Part shown: in pieces, positions 9,090-16,828 of the stretch | Layout: each line of letters begins with the position of its first letter | Position numbering within the stretch: the stretch's first letter is position 1 | Source: JBKCUI01 sp052161605 | GTDB taxonomy: Bacteria > Planctomycetota > Planctomycetia > Pirellulales > Pirellulaceae | Direction: 5' to 3' (one strand) | Length of the DNA stretch: 64,000 nt | Assembly: GCA_052161605.1 (NCBI GenBank) | Contig: CP197409.1 | The notes under the pieces: model-generated | Seen by the model: the letters and a program-made list of their open reading frames with translations, nothing else | Told to the model about the DNA's origin: nothing | Database searches by the model: none | Program-made: the position numbers and the translations under genes

Positions 9090-9509
9090 ATGCGTACGAT
9101 TTTTGGATGCTTGGCGTTGGCGGTTGCTGGACTCGGATTAAGTCTATCTGATTCCACAAGGTTGCTCGATCCTTCAGAAGAGGCTAATGCCGTCGGTGCA
9201 GGGGTGTTTTCTGTTAAGACGTGTATATTAGTTAGTAATAATGGTTGCTATAACGGAAGTCATGCACCTGGAGGCCCATGTGACAGTACCCAAGAAGGTG
9301 ATGTTGGGACTAATTGTGACCTAAGGAACATTGAAACTTGTCAAACAATGAGTGGATGGTGGTCAAACTGCTCAGGCACCGCTTTGGTAACTTGTCCCGC
9401 TGGACATGCCTATCAATGCCAAGCACTCGCGGGAGGCGGTTTTGCGTGGATATCGATCAATGCAAATGCACCTTGCGGCAATTACGAAGTTTGCACAGTA
9501 TCACCTTAG
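9090..9509 (+). CDS. Secreted Cys-rich peptide with Gly-Ala leader, copy 1
   Basis: 139 residues. Start is the ATG at 9090, preceded by GGAGAG at a good distance; a TTG 12 bp upstream is in frame but less likely. Residues 3-19 are hydrophobic (export helix), then an acidic linker DPSEEANAVGAG ends at residue 38 in a Gly-Ala-Gly site, one of the leader ends accepted by C39 proteases. The mature part has 10 Cys, enough for five disulfides, and is rich in Gly, Ser and Asn. No known family recognised. It lies between the paired TGTCGCA sites and a LolA-like gene, and has a near-identical copy at 11111. Cleavage by the C39 protein at 12894 is inferred. Confidence 0.78.
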   Translation: MRTIFGCLALAVAGLGLSLSDSTRLLDPSEEANAVGAGVFSVKTCILVSNNGCYNGSHAPGGPCDSTQEGDVGTNCDLRNIETCQTMSGWWSNCSGTALVTCPAGHAYQCQALAGGGFAWISINANAPCGNYEVCTVSP

Positions 9510-9638
9510 GCGTTGGACAAGTATTCGCCTTAATGGGTGAATTGTGGGAAGGTTCATTTGAGACGTAGGCGATTCACAGTTTCATGAGTATCACTGATTA
9601 CCGAACGTGTAGGTGGTTTCCGTGGTCGCAGTAGTGTC

Positions 9639-9666
9639 AAGTTAAATGGTAATGATCATTTAGCTT
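9639..9666 (+). promoter_or_regulatory. RNA hairpin between peptide and LolA-like gene, copy 1
   Basis: Arms AAGTTAAATGG and TCATTTAGCTT around a 6-nt loop. All 11 positions pair if two G-U pairs are allowed. The tandem copy at 11657 has Watson-Crick pairs at both of these positions. Poor T-run, so an attenuator or RNA-processing/stability element rather than a strong terminator. Confidence 0.55.
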
Positions 9667-9763
9667 AGTGTTAGGCTCGTCGCAGGTCACCCAAGCCTAT
9701 GGATTTGAGTTTTCGTATTCCCAACCTACACATCAAGACGCTGTGTTAAGAGAAAGAGATTTT

Positions 9764-10870
9764 ATGGAGATAACGCGATTTGCACGATGGATGGTGGGTC
9801 TCTGGCTCTTTTGCCTTTGGCCTGCAATCGTTTCCGGTGACGACTTTGTATCCGAGGTGTTCGATCAATGGAGGCAATACGAAGGGCTTTCCATTCGGGG
9901 GCGGGTCAAAGGAACCTATGGGACAGATGATAACATCGCTCACGTGGATAGAGAGTTTGTCGTTAACATCGCGAGGACGAAACCAGGCTCGCCTCCCAAA
10001 TATGATGTTTGCTACTACGAAGACAATCCTGGTGAACCACACATCGACGCCAAGAAGATCATCATGGAGGCAGAGGCTTTCATTGATGGGGCACGGGTAC
10101 TTTTCACACGTCATTTGATCTCTCAGAAACCGCCGAGTGCGCGACTTAGTGTTCTCAACATGAACTTCTCAGACTGTATGACCGAAACGCATCTAATTTT
10201 GCGGACAATTGTCGGAGGCCTTGATACTAGGCCTGTCTATCATGCTGTCGGAAAGGTAAAGAGGGCTGACTTCAACCTCCCGATTGAATTTCTTGGTGAG
10301 ACCGAGTATCTGGGACTCCCCTGTTACCATATTCGTATCAATTGGGCTGGAAAGGATGGCAATTACCACGAATGGTACACGACGCGATACCCGAGCATTC
10401 AGCCGCTAAAGCTGGTGAAAGCGAATCTCCCCGATGATTATCGCAAGATTCTTGAGGGAAGGACCGTTGTTTCCGCTAAAAATTTCGGATCCGTCGTTAT
10501 GCCTACTCATGCAAAATTTATTTATTCCAACAAGCCTTCTGAAGTGTGGATTCATGGCGTAGAGCCATTGCCGGATGATCATGTTGGCATATACGACTAT
10601 GACAAGCACACAGGGGTTATCCTCGGAGGCAAATACGCTGACGCGACAGCACGCGGTAGTGGCCGGATTCCTGTCCCAGGGAACGAAAAATTTCTACATC
10701 ACCCCTACACTGACGAGGAGGCCGAAAAGATTCGCAAGTACCTTCTAATGAACCAACCTGGGGTTAAGCCCAAGGCCGATTGGCTCAACTACGTGTTTTG
10801 GGCCTTTAATATCGCGGCCGTTGTTGTGATCGGACGCTATGTGTACTTGAAAGTAGCGAAGAAAGCATGA
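9764..10870 (+). CDS. Island A anchored secreted protein, copy 2 (LolA-like)
   Basis: 368 residues, same architecture as the protein at 7740: signal peptide ending near VSGDD, beta-rich body, one C-terminal helix and the tail YLKVAKKA. The in-frame opening extends upstream to 9668, but ATG 9764 follows AAGAG, matches the start of the paralogues and begins the signal peptide. Only the middle (about residues 120-165) differs strongly between copies, which suggests a variable surface. Its upstream 150 bp is almost identical to that of copy 3. As in copy 1, the stop is overlapped by a degenerate gene start (ATGATTGGCATG) that soon ends in TAG. Confidence 0.8.
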   Translation: MEITRFARWMVGLWLFCLWPAIVSGDDFVSEVFDQWRQYEGLSIRGRVKGTYGTDDNIAHVDREFVVNIARTKPGSPPKYDVCYYEDNPGEPHIDAKKIIMEAEAFIDGARVLFTRHLISQKPPSARLSVLNMNFSDCMTETHLILRTIVGGLDTRPVYHAVGKVKRADFNLPIEFLGETEYLGLPCYHIRINWAGKDGNYHEWYTTRYPSIQPLKLVKANLPDDYRKILEGRTVVSAKNFGSVVMPTHAKFIYSNKPSEVWIHGVEPLPDDHVGIYDYDKHTGVILGGKYADATARGSGRIPVPGNEKFLHHPYTDEEAEKIRKYLLMNQPGVKPKADWLNYVFWAFNIAAVVVIGRYVYLKVAKKA

Positions 10871-10902
10871 TTGGCATGCGGATTTGCGTTTCTAGCTGTT
10901 TA

Positions 10903-11058
10903 GTCATCCCCCCACCGACGCAAGGCCGTAATGGAGGCGGTGGAGTAACACCGAACAGCTTGGTGGTGATCCTCTCCCGCTCGGCCCGCGATTGTCTTGT
11001 TTTCGGACTCTAAAAATTTCCCGATAATCCATGTTGCAAAATCGCTCCGTTTGTCGCA
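10903..11058 (+). promoter_or_regulatory. Conserved upstream block, copy 3, with paired sites
   Basis: TGTTGCA at 11032-11038 and TGTCGCA at 11052-11058, spaced 20 bp as in the other copies; one base of the first half-site differs. It precedes the peptide ATG at 11111 by 53 bp, the same distance as in copy 2. Confidence 0.6.
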
Positions 11059-11110
11059 TATCATTGTAACGAGTTTGTTTGTTTGATGGATTTCCAAATT
11101 GGAGAGAATT

Positions 11111-11527
11111 ATGCGTACGATTTTTGGATGCTTAGCGTTGGCAGTTGCTGGGCTCGGATTAAGTCTATCTGATTCCACAAGGCAGCTCGATATCTCAGAA
11201 GAGGCTAATGCCGTCGGTGCAGGAGTGTTTTCTGTTAAGACGTGTATGTTAGTTAGTAATAATGGTTGCTATAACGGAAGTCATGCACCTGGAGGGCCAT
11301 GTGACAGTACCCAAGAAGGTGATGTTGGGACTAATTGTACCCTAAAGAATATTGAAACTTGTCAAACAATGAGTGGATGGTGGTCAAACTGCTCAGGCAC
11401 CGCTTTGGTGACTTGCCCCATTGGACAGGCCTATCAATGCAAAGCACTACAAGAAGGTGGTTTTGTGTGGGTGTCAACGGGAAATGCACATTGCGGCAAT
11501 TACGAAGTTTGTACAGTATCACCTTAG
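11111..11527 (+). CDS. Secreted Cys-rich peptide with Gly-Ala leader, copy 2
   Basis: 138 residues, product of the same tandem duplication as the peptide at 9090. The leader is nearly the same (acidic linker then ANAVGAG), and all 10 Cys of the mature part are kept at matching places. Differences concentrate in the last third, around the segment after the eighth Cys. ATG 11111 has GGAGAG 5 bp before it. Retention of every Cys while other residues change argues that the product is folded, disulfide-bonded and under selection. No homologous family recognised. Confidence 0.78.
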   Translation: MRTIFGCLALAVAGLGLSLSDSTRQLDISEEANAVGAGVFSVKTCMLVSNNGCYNGSHAPGGPCDSTQEGDVGTNCTLKNIETCQTMSGWWSNCSGTALVTCPIGQAYQCKALQEGGFVWVSTGNAHCGNYEVCTVSP

Positions 11528-11656
11528 GCGTTGGACAGGTATTCGCCTTAATGGGTGAATTGTGGGAAGTTTCCTTTGAGACGAAGGCAATTAACAGTTT
11601 CATGACTATCACTGATTACCGGACGTGTAGTTTGTTTTAGTCGTCACTGTAGTTTC

Positions 11657-11684
11657 AAGCTAAATGGTAACGGCCATTTAGCTT
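11657..11684 (+). promoter_or_regulatory. RNA hairpin between peptide and LolA-like gene, copy 2
   Basis: Perfect 11-bp stem AAGCTAAATGG / CCATTTAGCTT with 6-nt loop TAACGG. Position relative to both neighbours is the same as in the 9639 copy, and the two sequence differences preserve pairing. Confidence 0.6.
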
Positions 11685-11781
11685 AGTGTTAGGCTCGTCG
11701 CAGGTCACCCAAGCCTATGGATTTGAGTTTTCGTATTCCCAACCTACACATCAAGACGCTGTGTTAAGAGAAAGAGATTTT

Positions 11782-12897
11782 ATGGAGATAACGCGATTTG
11801 CACGATGGATGGTGGGTCTCTGGCTCTTTTGCCTTTGGCCTGCAATCGTTTCCGGTGACGACTTTGTATCCGAGGTGTTCGATCAATGGAGGCAATACGA
11901 AGGGCTTTCCTTTCGAGGTCGGGTCAGAGGAATCATTGGAGTAGCTGGTACAGAGGAGCATGACACCCACTTGGACAGAGATTTCGTGGTTAATATCGCT
12001 CGAACACAACCAGGTTCGCCTCCCAAATATGAGGTTTGCTACTACGAAGACAATCCCGGTGAACCACACATCGATGCGAAGAAGATCATTATGGAGGCAG
12101 AGGCTTTCATTGATGGGGCACGGGTACTTTTCACACGTCATTTGATCTCTCAGAAACCGCCGAGTGCGCGACTTAGCGTGCTCAATATGAATTTCTCAGA
12201 GTGTCTGACCGAAACGCATCTGATAATGCAGACAATTGTCGGAGGCGTTGGTATTAGGCCTGTCTATCAAGCTGTCGGCAAGGTAAAGAGGGCTGACTTC
12301 AACCTGCCGTTTGAAATTCTTGGTGAGACCGAGTATTTGGGACTCCCCTGTTACCATATTGGTATGAATTGGGTTGGAAAGGATGGCTTTTACCACGAAT
12401 GGTACACGACGCGATACCCGAGCATTCAGCCGCTAAAGCTGGTAAAAGCGAATCTCCCCGATGATTATCGCAAGATTCTTGAGCGACGGACCGTTGTTTC
12501 CGCTAAGAATTTCGGTTCGGTCGTTGTGCCTACTCATGCAAAATTTATTTATTCCAACAAGCCTTCTGAAGTGTGGATTCATAGCGTAGTGCCATTGCCG
12601 GATGATCATGTTGGCATATTCGACTATGACAAGCACACAGGGGTTATTCTCGGAGGCAAATACGCTGACGCGACAGCACGCGGCAGTGGCCGGATTCCCG
12701 TCCCAGGGAATGAGAAATTTCTACATCACCCCTACACTGACGAGGAAGCTGAAAAGATTCGAAAATACCTGCTCATGAATCAACCTGGGGTTAAGCCAAA
12801 GGCGGATTGGCTCAACTACGTGTTTTGGGCGTTTAATATCGCGGCCGTGTTTGTTATCGGACGCTATGTGTACTTGAAAGTAGCGAAGAAAGCATGA
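11782..12897 (+). CDS. Island A anchored secreted protein, copy 3 (LolA-like)
   Basis: 371 residues with the same signal peptide, beta-rich body and C-terminal helix plus YLKVAKKA tail as copies 1 and 2. Its 5' end is identical to copy 2, while the segment around 12000-12170 and the last 180 bp match copy 1 instead, a mosaic pattern expected from gene conversion. The stretch GRVRGIIGVAGTEEHDTH differs from all others. The stop overlaps the ATG of the C39 gene by 4 bp (ATGA), so here the downstream partner is intact, unlike after copies 1 and 2. Confidence 0.8.
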   Translation: MEITRFARWMVGLWLFCLWPAIVSGDDFVSEVFDQWRQYEGLSFRGRVRGIIGVAGTEEHDTHLDRDFVVNIARTQPGSPPKYEVCYYEDNPGEPHIDAKKIIMEAEAFIDGARVLFTRHLISQKPPSARLSVLNMNFSECLTETHLIMQTIVGGVGIRPVYQAVGKVKRADFNLPFEILGETEYLGLPCYHIGMNWVGKDGFYHEWYTTRYPSIQPLKLVKANLPDDYRKILERRTVVSAKNFGSVVVPTHAKFIYSNKPSEVWIHSVVPLPDDHVGIFDYDKHTGVILGGKYADATARGSGRIPVPGNEKFLHHPYTDEEAEKIRKYLLMNQPGVKPKADWLNYVFWAFNIAAVFVIGRYVYLKVAKKA

Positions 12898-13550
12898 TTG
12901 GCATGAAAGAGATTTTCGTTCTGCTGAGCTTATTCGCGCCAATGGTAGTATTACCGTCTCGATCGGATGATGCTGCGTTATCCAATCAAGAGTCGAATGA
13001 GATGCCTCAGTGGCAGTTTAAGTACTGTGGTAAGGCTGTTGCCGAGCTGGCGGCATGGCGCATAGCTGGACGCGCCTTGAACGGGGAGCAATACCAGCGG
13101 CTCGCGCAGCAACAGTCATCGAGCATGACCGATGTTAGATTAACGCTAGAGGAGAATGGCTTTCAGGTCCGATCGTTTTCGGTATCGCAGCACGATTTCT
13201 TGGGCCTGATGTGGGTTGAGAGGTTGGTCAGATTCCAATATGGTCAAGTCGTTGTGCTAGTTCCTGCTCAACAAGGTGCCGAGTCAGAGATCGGACATTT
13301 TTGTGTCGTGGATTGGTTGGGAAAGGACGAAGCCAATCTTATTGAGCCGTGTACTGGATCAGAGATCAAGATGAACATTTCTGATTTGGCTGACAAAGAA
13401 GGAAGAATCCTTTTGCAGCACGTTTTAGAGCCTTCCCAGCGTTACCTTGCTGCTCCCGTTTCTTTGCAAAAGGTTTGCTGGCTGACGATCCTTCCCCTCG
13501 TTGCGTTATCGATTCTTGTTTCTCAACGAAAGAAGACAACTAAGACGTGA
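12894..13550 (+). CDS. Membrane-tethered C39-type cysteine protease
   Basis: 218 residues. A signal-like N-terminal helix (residues 5-21) is followed by a C39 peptidase-like domain: YCGKAVAEL with Cys45 as nucleophile, GHFCVVDWLG with His135, and LIEP at 149-152, where Glu151 stands in place of the usual Asp. A C-terminal helix (about 193-210) and basic tail RKKTTKT anchor it, so the catalytic domain should face outward. C39 proteases normally remove Gly-Gly/Gly-Ala leaders from bacteriocins and sit at the N-terminus of ABC exporters on the cytoplasmic side; this stand-alone exported form with no ABC domain is different. It overlaps both neighbours by 4 bp. Substrates are probably the peptides at 9090 and 11111. 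Confidence 0.75.
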   Translation: MIGMKEIFVLLSLFAPMVVLPSRSDDAALSNQESNEMPQWQFKYCGKAVAELAAWRIAGRALNGEQYQRLAQQQSSSMTDVRLTLEENGFQVRSFSVSQHDFLGLMWVERLVRFQYGQVVVLVPAQQGAESEIGHFCVVDWLGKDEANLIEPCTGSEIKMNISDLADKEGRILLQHVLEPSQRYLAAPVSLQKVCWLTILPLVALSILVSQRKKTTKT

Positions 13551-14305
13551 ACAAGAAGTCTAAAATAATAGTACTCTTGGGGTGCTTATCGCTTTTACTG
13601 GGTGGAGTTGCAATACTGTACTTTGCACGAGGGAACGCGATTGCCTGTAGCATCTCTAACGCTACCGTCGAATGGGGGGATGTGCAACGGTACCAGAAGT
13701 TATCCACCACTCTCACGGTAACCAATCACACTCGAGAGACAGTGAGTCTTGACACGATGGTGCTTAGCTGCACCTGCTTAACCAGCACGTTTAGCCCTAC
13801 AGAGTTAGCGCCACAGGCCTCTGTCTCCTTTGACGTGTCGCTCAACCCTCTGGTGCTTGGGATAGGCGAGCAATCATTTAAGATCGAGACCACTCCAAAA
13901 CAGAAGCACGAAATATCCACTCGATTTTTGTACAATGTCGTCGAGGGGGTGTGTATCAAGCCCGAGTCGACGTGGCTAGGGGTGACACACCATGCGGACA
14001 GTTTCCCCAAGACGATTGAAGTTAGTATTTCGGGACTTCCCCAATCGACACTGGTCCAGGAGGTAATCGGCGTGAAAGATGGCAATCCCAAAGTCCCCGC
14101 CGCCCTGAGTTACGAAGCCAGCTTGACTAGGTCGTCTTACGCAACCGAAAGAGAGATGCCTGCAATTGGACCGACTTTGAAAATCACGATATCGAATCCT
14201 AAAAACCAGATAGGAAATTTCTCCGACAACCTTGTTCTTGTTCTCAAGTCCTCCGCCGGTCAACTTGATCTACCTTTTAGCACACATGGTTGGTTAACTG
14301 AGTAA
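13547..14305 (+). CDS. DUF1573 protein, island A
   Basis: 252 residues starting with GTG that overlaps the C39 stop (GTGA). One N-terminal helix (7-26) is followed by an Ig-like ASH-type domain with the DUF1573 signature VLSCTCLTSTFSPTEL near residue 68, where paired Cys follow a strand. A second, shorter beta domain follows. DUF1573 proteins are common exported proteins in planctomycetes and Bacteroidetes and have no known activity. Constant presence next to the peptide and GT-C genes in all five islands suggests a structural or chaperone role in this system. The helix may be an uncleaved anchor. Confidence 0.82.
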   Translation: MNKKSKIIVLLGCLSLLLGGVAILYFARGNAIACSISNATVEWGDVQRYQKLSTTLTVTNHTRETVSLDTMVLSCTCLTSTFSPTELAPQASVSFDVSLNPLVLGIGEQSFKIETTPKQKHEISTRFLYNVVEGVCIKPESTWLGVTHHADSFPKTIEVSISGLPQSTLVQEVIGVKDGNPKVPAALSYEASLTRSSYATEREMPAIGPTLKITISNPKNQIGNFSDNLVLVLKSSAGQLDLPFSTHGWLTE

Positions 14306-14309
14306 CGTA

Positions 14310-16079
14310 ATGCGGGACTCATTTAGTCAGCTAGAATATTTAAGTAATCTTAGTCGGAATCGTTTGATTCTTCCTCTATTCGGTTGGTGTGTTGCCGCTG
14401 CTTGTCTTCTTGTCTCCGCAATCTACCAATCACCCGTAAATGATGAGTTTGGTCATTTGTATGCGGGGCTCCTGTATTGGCAACACGCCGATACGGCCAT
14501 GTTTAACGTGAATCCTCCTCTGCTTCGTAGCATCGCAGCGTTGCCAGGTGTTGTCTCAGGACTTCGGGCCGATGATCAGCAGGAACGGATCTCGGCAGAA
14601 CCTTTACGATTGCATCGACCTGAATTTCCTTTGGGTAGGGAACTGTTTATTCGCAATCCCACCGATTTTCAATGGGCTCTCACCGTGGGTAGGTTTTCCG
14701 TTGTCGCGGTAACCCTCTTAGGGGGCTGGCTCTTGATGTCCTGGGCACGTCAATTGATTGGCCAGAGCCTCGGGGAATCAAGTCCCTGGGTGCGACGCGC
14801 AGGGTGGATGGCCGCAGGTTTCTGGTTGGCTCAACCTCAAATCCTATCTCATGGCGCCTTGATCACGGGTGATGTTGTCTGCGCTGTGATGATGCTGGCG
14901 ACCTTGCGCGTTCTCGGCTGGACTCTGGAAAAGTTCAACGCCATTCGTGCCATCCTGCTAGGGGCTATTTTAGCGATCGCGATTCTATGCAAGTTTACGG
15001 CATTGGCACTTGTTCCCTTGATCGTTTTTGCTTTAGCATGGAATGCTCATCGATACTCTCTGGTCCGGCTTTTCAGTCGACTTGTTTTGGTGGGAGTCAC
15101 GGTGCTGCTGATCGTTCCTATTCCGTACCGATTCCAAGGCTTGGGACAAGATTTCCTCGAATACGAATTCGTCAGTGGCACTTTTCGAGAATGGCAGTCG
15201 CAACTCGAAATCGTGTTATCGCGAATTCCAGGAGCAAGCTACTTCGATAACGGACGTGTCCCCCTCCCGGTACCGGTTCCTGCGGAAATGTTGCTCGGGA
15301 TTGACCGACAGCAATTTGATTTTGAGATAGGCTTGCCCTCGTTTGCCGCCGGGATCCGTAGCGATCATGGCTGGTGGTGGTTCTACCTTTACAGCATGCT
15401 GGTCAAGCTCCCGTTGGGGACTTGGTTGGCTATCACAGGTTCGATCGTGATTGGGATAGCCGGGGGCTCCAAGATGCGATCTGGGTTGATACTACCAAGC
15501 CTGCTGATCTTGGTATTGCTATTGGTAACGGCCGCTCAAGATGGATTCGCGCAGCAGCACCGCTATATTTTGCCCGTGTATCCTGCTTTGATCTTGATCG
15601 TGGCGGTAACTAGTGCTCGGGCGTTGGCAGCACCTGGAATGCTTCGATGGGTGGGTGGTAGCTGCCTAATCGGATTGGGGATGACGGTGATTGGCAGTGC
15701 CATGGTGGCACCCCATTGGCTAGGAGCATTTAACGTCCTCGCAGGGGGCAATCAAACCGGTTATCGATGTCTTTTCAACGATGCGTCCGATTGGGGGCAA
15801 GATACCTATCGCGTCCAAGATTGGATTGCATCCCATTCACGAGGAGAACCGGTCTATGTCCGTTCGTCCTTCTCGGGCGAACGGGAGTTGGAAGCCGTTG
15901 GCGGGGATTTCCTATCGTTCAATGGGAGCTTCGATGAATTAGTAAGCCCTTGTTGGATCGTGGTCAGCAAAAGTGATCTCGCCATGGACCCCAGTTTGCA
16001 TGAACAGTTTAGGCCACTACCTGCTCAGGACTACATTGGCGGCAGCCACCTCGTGTATCGATTGAATCACTCTCGTTGA
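14310..16079 (+). CDS. GT-C membrane glycosyltransferase, island A
   Basis: 589 residues with about ten helices. The first outer loop reads SPVNDEFGHLYAGLLYW (Asp45-Glu46, the acidic pair expected to bind the lipid-phosphate sugar), then FNVNPPLLRSIAALPG. After the last helix comes CLFNDASDWGQDTYRVQDW; the matching position reads NSNFDYGQD or NSNLDWGQG in the GT-C genes of islands C and D. These shared motifs define the GT-C of this module. It lies 4 bp after the DUF1573 stop in the same operon. Predicted to glycosylate an exported protein or peptide; the target is unknown. Confidence 0.85.
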   Translation: MRDSFSQLEYLSNLSRNRLILPLFGWCVAAACLLVSAIYQSPVNDEFGHLYAGLLYWQHADTAMFNVNPPLLRSIAALPGVVSGLRADDQQERISAEPLRLHRPEFPLGRELFIRNPTDFQWALTVGRFSVVAVTLLGGWLLMSWARQLIGQSLGESSPWVRRAGWMAAGFWLAQPQILSHGALITGDVVCAVMMLATLRVLGWTLEKFNAIRAILLGAILAIAILCKFTALALVPLIVFALAWNAHRYSLVRLFSRLVLVGVTVLLIVPIPYRFQGLGQDFLEYEFVSGTFREWQSQLEIVLSRIPGASYFDNGRVPLPVPVPAEMLLGIDRQQFDFEIGLPSFAAGIRSDHGWWWFYLYSMLVKLPLGTWLAITGSIVIGIAGGSKMRSGLILPSLLILVLLLVTAAQDGFAQQHRYILPVYPALILIVAVTSARALAAPGMLRWVGGSCLIGLGMTVIGSAMVAPHWLGAFNVLAGGNQTGYRCLFNDASDWGQDTYRVQDWIASHSRGEPVYVRSSFSGERELEAVGGDFLSFNGSFDELVSPCWIVVSKSDLAMDPSLHEQFRPLPAQDYIGGSHLVYRLNHSR

Positions 16080-16188
16080 GCGAGGGATGATAGACCGGAG
16101 GGGGCCGGATAATCGAGACATTGAGTACATCCGCTGGTTAGCAAAATGAGTCTCAAACGCAGGTCTAGCTTGGGAACCTGATTCACCG

Positions 16189-16424
16189 GACGGGGCAAGC
16201 CCGTCGGGGTCTGCACAATATTGGGAGTGTACGCGTGTTTTGGGGTTGTTCTAGCCGCGAACCATTGGCACCGATGGGACAAGCCCATCGGGGGCCCAGA
16301 CAGGGTGATTGTGTTCCCACCATTAGCCTCGCCCCCGGTCGGCTTGCCCGACCGGAGCGTACGGTTCGTTGGCTAGATCGCGGCAAAGAGATTACAAAGG
16401 CTCCCAGACGGGCTAGTCCCGTCT
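16189..16424. repeat. Array of four GGG/CCC hairpins (REP-like)
   Basis: Perfect stem-loops at 16189-16205 (GACGGG/CCCGTC), 16272-16290 (CGATGGG/CCCATCG), 16335-16355 (CCGGTCGG/CCGACCGG) and 16406-16424 (AGACGGG/CCCGTCT). Each has a 5-nt loop; the first two read G/ACAAG and the third its reverse complement. Stems differ but pair perfectly, a sign of selection on structure. It occupies the gap after the GT-C stop. Confidence 0.65.
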
Positions 16425-16603
16425 GAAGCCTAAGGTTCATTAGCTAGATCAGCATCAATGTTACGACAAAACTCCCCAGAGACCAACCTGCCTTCGACAC
16501 ACTTTTCCGCTAGTCGCGTTCCCGCAAAGCTAACGATTGGATAGGTAGATTGTCGACATGCCATCTCCAGCCGGAGCAATTTGGGAAAAATCCCATGAAT
16601 CCA

Positions 16604-16630
16604 TGTCGCAGATTCATTCCATTTGTCGCA
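16604..16630 (+). promoter_or_regulatory. Paired TGTCGCA sites, copy 4
   Basis: TGTCGCA at 16604-16610 and 16624-16630 with the same 20-bp period and similar flanks (AATCCA before, TCTAAT after). The longer upstream block seen in copies 1-3 is missing here, so the paired sites themselves are the conserved core. Confidence 0.6.
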
Positions 16631-16677
16631 TCTAATAGAAACGCGAAAGTGTTAGGGGGTTTTTCACCTTGGAGAAC

Positions 16678-16728
16678 ATGGGGCGTACGATTTTAGGGAT
16701 TCGGAGTATGTGCCCTGCAAGCCATTGA
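16678..16728 (+). pseudogene. Remnant of a Cys-rich peptide gene
   Basis: After copy 4 of the paired sites comes GGAGAACATG and then GGGCGTACGATTTTAGGG, which aligns with the start of the peptide genes (CGTACGATTTTTGGATG). The frame ends after 16 codons. Promoter-like region and ribosome site are kept while the peptide body is gone. Confidence 0.6.
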
Positions 16729-16828
16729 AGGGTTCGGCAATCCCAGGGCATGCAGTCTGACACTTATATGAAAATTTGGATGGTCACTTGCGACCTGAAC
16801 CGAGCAATACTTTGGAGATCTAGCGCTC

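Noticed and set aside
8843..9151. Open frames after the anchored genes at 8846 and 10870 as real genes
   Set aside because: Only the first codons resemble the C39 gene start; the rest is the conserved regulatory block, so these are remnants.
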